Origin: Mycobacterium decipiens | GTDB lineage: Bacteria; Actinomycetota; Actinomycetes; Mycobacteriales; Mycobacteriaceae | NCBI RefSeq assembly: GCF_963853665.1 | Contig: NZ_OY970459.1 | Span: 992,001 to 1,056,000 of the forward strand | Reading direction: 5' to 3' | DNA: 64,000 nt | Shown: piece after piece, positions 57,541 to 64,000 of the stretch | Layout: each line of letters begins with the position of its first letter | Position numbering within the stretch: the stretch's first letter is position 1 | Program-made: the position numbers and the translations under genes | The notes under the pieces: model-generated | Told to the model about the DNA's origin: nothing | The model's input: only the letters and a program-made list of their open reading frames with translations | Databases searched by the model: none

Positions 57541-57711
57541 TTCGGCGACGATGCGGGCCGCGTAGCGGCCCGAGGAGGAGCTGGACAATCGGATCTAGTT
57601 CGGCGACGATGCGGGCCGCGTAGCGGCCCGAGGAGGAGCTGGACAATCGGATCTAGTTCGGCGACGATGCGGGCCGCGTAGCGGCCCGAGGAGGAGCTGG
57701 ACAATCGGATC
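57541..57711 (+). repeat. 58-bp tandem repeat (VNTR/MIRU-like), three copies
   Basis: Copies at 57541-57598, 57599-57656 and 57657-57711 (last lacks three bases). They begin TTCGGCGACGATGCGGGCCG. Each holds CGGGCCGC-GTA-GCGGCCCG, an eight-base-arm hairpin, and GAGGAGGAGCTGG. Identical copies suggest recent amplification. Period and core are like the 57-58-bp mycobacterial VNTRs. Confidence 0.95.
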
Positions 57712-57861
57712 AACAACTGAATGCAGACCTCCCAGCACCAATGAGCGGCTGGCATCTATTGAGATGGGCCAGCTCATCCACGCCCGGACGGAGGCCGGGC
57801 CCCGCGCTCCGCGGGAACGGACTGGGACCAGACCTCCGCAAAGGAAGAGGAAGCGCCATCT
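57541..57861. other. Intergenic gap rpmJ-rpsM, no gene
   Basis: 321 bp inside an otherwise tight operon. First half is the VNTR; the remainder holds the hairpin CCCGCG-CTC-CGCGGG (57801-57815) and, before rpsM, GGAAGAGGAAG. No open frame of interest. Confidence 0.8.
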
Positions 57862-58236
57862 ATGGCTCGACTAGTCGGCGTCGATCTGCCGCGCGATAAG
57901 CGGATGGAGGTCGCCCTGACCTACATCTTCGGCATCGGCCGTACCCGCTCGAACGAAATCCTGGCGGCCACCGGTATCGACCGGGATCTGCGCACCAGAG
58001 ATCTCACCGAAGAACAGCTGATCCACCTGCGTGACTACATCGAAGCCAACTTGAAGGTGGAGGGTGACCTGCGCCGTGAGGTGCAGGCCGACATCCGTCG
58101 GAAGATCGAGATCGGCTGCTACCAGGGGCTGCGGCACCGCCGCGGTCTGCCAGTACGCGGTCAGCGGACAAAGACCAACGCGCGGACCCGTAAAGGCCCC
58201 AAGCGCACCATCGCAGGCAAGAAGAAGGCCAGGTAA
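57862..58236 (+). CDS. rpsM: 30S ribosomal protein S13
   Basis: uS13, 124 residues, head protein contacting P-site tRNA and the B1 bridges. Signatures are [32 protein letters not shown] and the C-terminal [20 protein letters not shown]. Start ATG 57862. Separated from rpmJ by 321 bp, the only large gap in the operon. Confidence 0.98.
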   Translation: MARLVGVDLPRDKRMEVALTYIFGIGRTRSNEILAATGIDRDLRTRDLTEEQLIHLRDYIEANLKVEGDLRREVQADIRRKIEIGCYQGLRHRRGLPVRGQRTKTNARTRKGPKRTIAGKKKAR

Positions 58237-58239
58237 CCG

Positions 58240-58653
58240 ATGCCACCGAAGAAGGCAACTGGGGCGCCCAAGAAGGGCCAGAAGACCCGCCGGCGGGAGA
58301 AAAAGAATATCCCGCACGGTGCCGCCCACATCAAGAGCACGTTCAACAACACGATCGTCACCATCACCGACCCGCAGGGCAACGTCATCGCCTGGGCGTC
58401 GTCGGGACACGTCGGCTTCAAGGGGTCCCGGAAATCCACCCCGTTCGCGGCCCAGCTAGCCGCAGAGAACGCCGCGCGCAAGGCGCAGGAGCACGGGGTG
58501 CGCAAGGTCGACGTGTTTGTCAAGGGCCCGGGCTCGGGCCGCGAGACCGCGATCCGGTCGCTGCAGGCCGCGGGCCTGGAGGTCGGCGCGATCTCGGATG
58601 TGACCCCCCAGCCGCACAACGGCGTCCGCCCACCCAAGCGTCGCCGGGTTTAG
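58240..58653 (+). CDS. rpsK: 30S ribosomal protein S11
   Basis: uS11, 137 residues, platform protein near the E-site codon. N-terminal Lys-rich tail [20 protein letters not shown], core [19 protein letters not shown] and [20 protein letters not shown] with [19 protein letters not shown]. Three bases after rpsM. Confidence 0.98.
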   Translation: MPPKKATGAPKKGQKTRRREKKNIPHGAAHIKSTFNNTIVTITDPQGNVIAWASSGHVGFKGSRKSTPFAAQLAAENAARKAQEHGVRKVDVFVKGPGSGRETAIRSLQAAGLEVGAISDVTPQPHNGVRPPKRRRV

Positions 58654-58679
58654 TCGGGCTCTAGGAGGAGATACAACCG

Positions 58680-60415
<1,736 letters not shown>

Positions 60416-60444
60416 TTTCCATCATCTAGACAGGAGCGTCAGCA

Positions 60445-61014
60445 ATGCCCAAGCCCACCAAGGGCCCTCGCCTCGGCGGGTCGTCTTCGCACCAGAAGGC
60501 GATTCTGGCCAACCTGGCCACGTCCCTGTTCGAGCATGGGCGGATCACGACCACCGAGCCGAAGGCCCGGGCGCTGCGGCCATACGCGGAGAAGCTGATC
60601 ACGCACGCCAAGAAGGGCACGTTGCACAACCGGCGCGAGGTGCTCAAGAAGCTCCGTGACAAGGATGTGGTGCACACCTTGTTCGCCGAGATCGGACCGT
60701 TCTTCGCCGACCGCGACGGTGGCTACACCCGCATCATCAAAGTCGAGGCGCGTAAGGGCGACAACGCTCCGATGGCCGTGATCGAACTGGTTCGGGAAAA
60801 GACGGTGACAGCGGAGGCCAATCGGGCACGCCGGGTAGCCGCCGCGCAGGCGAAGGCCAAGACGGCGCAAGCCGAGCCGGCCGAAGAGCCTGAGGCCAAG
60901 GCGGCGCAGGCTGAGCCGGCCGAACAGCCTGAGGCCAAGGCGGCGCAAGCCGAGCCGGCCGAAGAGCCTGGGGAGGCCCCTGACGAGGTCCCTGAAGAGG
61001 CCCCCGAGAATTAG
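60445..61014 (+). CDS. rplQ: 50S ribosomal protein L17 with repeat-extended acidic tail
   Basis: bL17, 189 residues. Core (1-118) is canonical: [40 protein letters not shown] and [20 protein letters not shown]. The actinobacterial C-terminal tail consists of the 13-residue unit [13 protein letters not shown], three copies, ending in an acidic [11 protein letters not shown]. Somewhat longer than the recalled 180-residue M. tuberculosis protein because of the repeats. Its last bases overlap the proposed truA start. Confidence 0.97.
   Translation: MPKPTKGPRLGGSSSHQKAILANLATSLFEHGRITTTEPKARALRPYAEKLITHAKKGTLHNRREVLKKLRDKDVVHTLFAEIGPFFADRDGGYTRIIKVEARKGDNAPMAVIELVREKTVTAEANRARRVAAAQAKAKTAQAEPAEEPEAKAAQAEPAEQPEAKAAQAEPAEEPGEAPDEVPEEAPEN
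60859..60975 (+). repeat. 39-bp tandem repeat, three units, in the 3' end of rplQ
   Basis: Units at 60859-60897, 60898-60936 and 60937-60975, differing at few positions. Each encodes 13 residues of the acidic/Ala-rich tail, so copy-number change is in frame. Confidence 0.85.
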
Positions 61015-61852
61015 TGGCGTTGTCCGTCTGCGGCTCGATATCGCCTACGACGGAACCGATTTCGCGGGCTGGGCGGTACAGGCGGGTCAGCGCACGGTAG
61101 CGGGCGATCTCGATGACGCCTTGACAACCGTGCTGCGCACCCCGGTGCGGCTGCGCGCGGCCGGACGCACCGATGCGGGAGTGCACGCCACCGGGCAGGT
61201 CGCCCACCTTGATGTGCCCGCCGCTGCCTTGCCGAACGCCTACCCGCGCGCGCACGCCGCCGGTGATCCGGAGTTCCTGCCGCTGCTGCGGCGGCTGGGC
61301 CGGTTGCTGCCCGCCGATGTGCGGGTCCTCGATATCACCCGCGCGCCAGCCGGTTTCGACGCCAGATTCTCGGCGCTGCGGCGACACTACGTGTACCGGT
61401 TGTCGACAGCGCCCTACGGTGTCGAGCCGCAGCAGGCGCGCTACGTCACCGCCTGGCCGCGCGCGCTGGATGTCGATGCGATGGCCGTTGCATCGCGGCA
61501 TCTCTTGGGGTTGCACGATTTCGCGGCGTTCTGTCGTCGTCGCGACGGTGCTACCACCATCCGGGACTTGCAGCGGTTGGACTGGTTGCGCGATGGCGAG
61601 CTGGTCACCGCGCACGTCAGCGCCGACGCATTTTGCTGGTCGATGGTGCGGTCACTTGTTGGAGCGCTGCTGGCGGTCGGCGAGCGTCGGCGCACGGCCG
61701 CTTGGTGCCGTGACTTGCTCACCGCGACCGTACGATCGAGCGACTTCGCGGCCGCGCCGGCGCACGGGTTGACGTTGATCCGGGTGGACTATCCGCCCGA
61801 TGACCAGCTCGCGTCGCGGAACTTGATTACTCGGGATCTGCGCTCGCGCTAG
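61010..61852 (+). CDS. truA: tRNA pseudouridine(38-40) synthase, apparent ATT start
   Basis: 280 residues if read from ATT 61010. Isomerises U38-40 in the anticodon stem-loop. Core [20 protein letters not shown], catalytic Asp in [29 protein letters not shown] and [20 protein letters not shown] are intact. No in-frame ATG, GTG or TTG exists between an upstream stop near 60838 and TTG 61121, which lies inside conserved sequence. GAAGAGG at 60994-61000 is nine bases before ATT 61010, making AUU initiation the best reading; CTG 60992 is an alternative. Overlaps rplQ by five bases. Confidence 0.88.
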   Translation: MSGVVRLRLDIAYDGTDFAGWAVQAGQRTVAGDLDDALTTVLRTPVRLRAAGRTDAGVHATGQVAHLDVPAAALPNAYPRAHAAGDPEFLPLLRRLGRLLPADVRVLDITRAPAGFDARFSALRRHYVYRLSTAPYGVEPQQARYVTAWPRALDVDAMAVASRHLLGLHDFAAFCRRRDGATTIRDLQRLDWLRDGELVTAHVSADAFCWSMVRSLVGALLAVGERRRTAAWCRDLLTATVRSSDFAAAPAHGLTLIRVDYPPDDQLASRNLITRDLRSR

Positions 61853-61885
61853 TGCCCTCGGTCCGTTGCGGGGCGCGCCGATGGG

Positions 61886-62413
61886 TCAGGGCCGCCCGCC
61901 CGACCCGGATCGGTGCGGCGAGCGAATGACCAGAACGGCCTGCACAGGCACGTCGTCGAGCGCGGTGTAGGTGTGGGGTACATCACTGACCCAGCTAGCC
62001 GATTCGCCCGTGGCCAGCTCCACCTCCTCGCCGGCGCGCCCGACGGCCGCCCGGCCCGAGGTCACGAGCAGGTGCTCGACGACACCATGCCCATGCGGAG
62101 CGGAACGATGCCGTGCGCCCGCGCCGAGCTGCAGGCGGTAGACCTCGACGGTGCCGTGTTCGCCTCCGGTGACGTCGAGCAGGCTGGCGGCGATCCCTGC
62201 TGCCGCGATGCGCGTTCCGGGGCGGCCGTCGAGCAGCGTCGCCAGCGGCAGTCCCAACGCGTCGGCGATCGCGTACAGCGTGCCCAGCGTCGGGTTGCGC
62301 ACGCCGTTCTCGATCTCTGACAGCGATCCCTTGCCGATGCCCGCCGCGGCCGCCAGCGCGGCGAGCGAAAGACCGCTCGCCCGTCGCTCGGCGCGCACCC
62401 GCGCGCCCACCAT
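61886..62413 (-). CDS. XRE-family regulator with cupin domain
   Basis: 175 residues from ATG 62413. Helix-turn-helix LSLAALAAAAGIGKGSLSEIENGVRNPTL (about 17-45) and a C-terminal cupin (about 90-170) with SAPHGHGVVEHLLVTSGRAA and PHTYTA giving metal/ligand His residues. Such proteins repress catabolic or transport genes until a small ligand binds. It is divergent from benE, and a nine-base inverted repeat lies in the 73-bp gap, so benE is the likely target. Confidence 0.86.
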   Translation of the reverse strand: MVGARVRAERRASGLSLAALAAAAGIGKGSLSEIENGVRNPTLGTLYAIADALGLPLATLLDGRPGTRIAAAGIAASLLDVTGGEHGTVEVYRLQLGAGARHRSAPHGHGVVEHLLVTSGRAAVGRAGEEVELATGESASWVSDVPHTYTALDDVPVQAVLVIRSPHRSGSGGRP

Positions 62414-62456
62414 GACCGACACGCCGTCCACGCCCCAACCATAGCCAGGGTTCTTC

Positions 62457-62486
62457 AAACAGAACGCGTGAGCTAGGGTTCTGTTT
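62457..62486. promoter_or_regulatory. Operator-promoter of benE
   Basis: AAACAGAAC (62457-62465) and GTTCTGTTT (62478-62486) are exact inverted repeats flanking TAGGGT (62474-62479), a possible -10 with TTCTTC (62451-62456) 17 bases upstream. The right arm ends on the base before ATG 62487, so the transcript would be leaderless and the repressor would cover the start site. Confidence 0.6.
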
Positions 62487-63682
<1,196 letters not shown>

Positions 63683-63686
<4 letters not shown>

Positions 63687-64000
63687 CGAAGCGGACCGGC
63701 CTCAAGCACATGTTGGGCCCGCTTGTCCGTGGACAAGCAGAGGGAACAGATGTGCGCATCATGGGCCTCGCAGGCCAACATGTCCGGCCGTTCGAAATCG
63801 TGCTGGCAGACATGGCAATTCAGCGGTTCGGCTGAGGGGTTACCGTGCTCGTCATACATGGGCAGATCGATGCCGTCGTGCGCGCGGCGGAGGTAGTACT
63901 TGCCCTTGGTTGCGATTGCCAGAACCGGCGGCATCACCAACGCGACGACGATTGCCACCAGAGGCGAATAGGGTTGCAGTGCCGCACCCAGACCGCCGAA
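63683..64000 (-). CDS. C-terminal end of a membrane transporter with Cys-rich tail (5' end outside window)
   Basis: The frame is open from the right edge (FGGLGAALQPYSPLVAIVVALV), so this is the 3' end of a larger gene. A last membrane helix (VAIVVALVMPPVLAIATKG) is followed by a cytoplasmic tail with CHVC, DMLACEAHDAHICSLC, a zinc-ribbon-like pattern of paired cysteines. The pattern YSPLVA...ATKGKYYL recalls the C-terminus of purine-cytosine permease/NCS1-like transporters that carry such a tail. The stop overlaps the benE stop region. Without the rest of the gene the family is uncertain. Confidence 0.55.

Noticed and set aside
57541..57711. VNTR as a CRISPR array
   Set aside because: Units are directly contiguous with no variable spacers.

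Overview
The window is a contiguous piece of a slow-growing, non-tuberculous Mycobacterium chromosome. The evidence is high GC, leaderless and GTG starts, and gene-for-gene agreement with recalled M. tuberculosis order: atsA, FGE gene, Rv0713, rplN to rplO, sppA, Rv0725c, Rv0726c, fucA, serA2, xylB, Rv0730, Rv0731c, secY, adk, mapA, sigL, rslA, Rv0737, Rv0738, mmsB, fadE9, mmsA. It is not the tuberculosis complex. prpB lies between prpD and prpC, and the infA-rpmJ-rpsM-rpsK-rpsD-rpoA-rplQ-truA operon lies about 27 kb downstream of secY-adk-mapA on the same strand, as in environmental mycobacteria. No search was run, so the species is not assigned.

Layout. 1-4614: sulfatase, its formylglycine-generating enzyme and two tandem DUF4436-like membrane proteins. 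4615-9222: ribosomal operon rplN to rplO, ending in a 26-bp-arm palindrome. 9236-20443: flavin oxidoreductase, sppA, three methyltransferases, and a serA2-fucA-hydantoinase-DUF917 operon facing xylB. 20581-28153: GNAT protein, an MbtH remnant, a C-A-T-C NRPS, and two tandem UPF0677 methyltransferases. 28314-32382: secY-adk-mapA-sigL-rslA, with a visible SigL-type promoter.

Accessory region A (32431-37893) holds a four-gene overlapping operon (TPP enzyme, SRPBCC protein, KAS III-like enzyme, aminotransferase), a short acyl-CoA dehydrogenase relic, and a DivIVA/Wag31 paralogue whose tail resembles an IS3 OrfA zipper. Next come the MarR regulator and Rv0738, then the valine/propionate catabolic genes mmsA-fadE9-mmsB. 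Accessory region B (42918-47744) starts with a transposase relic and an orphan gene, followed by a 202-bp-period repeat and a four-gene overlapping operon: EspR-like regulator, ImmA-type peptidase, seven-helix membrane protein, and a KAS III homologue with Gln in place of the catalytic Cys.

From 47856: prpR facing prpD-prpB-prpC (complete methylcitrate cycle), an LpqH-like lipoprotein, rmlB-rmlC (dTDP-rhamnose for the arabinogalactan linker), and two tandem F420/FMN oxidoreductases. The infA-to-truA operon follows, interrupted by a three-copy 58-bp VNTR after rpmJ. The window ends with an XRE-cupin regulator facing benE and the 3' end of a membrane transporter gene.

The two strongest candidates for undescribed systems are regions A and B. 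The DivIVA-OrfA chimera and the decaying MbtH/NRPS locus are further notable findings.
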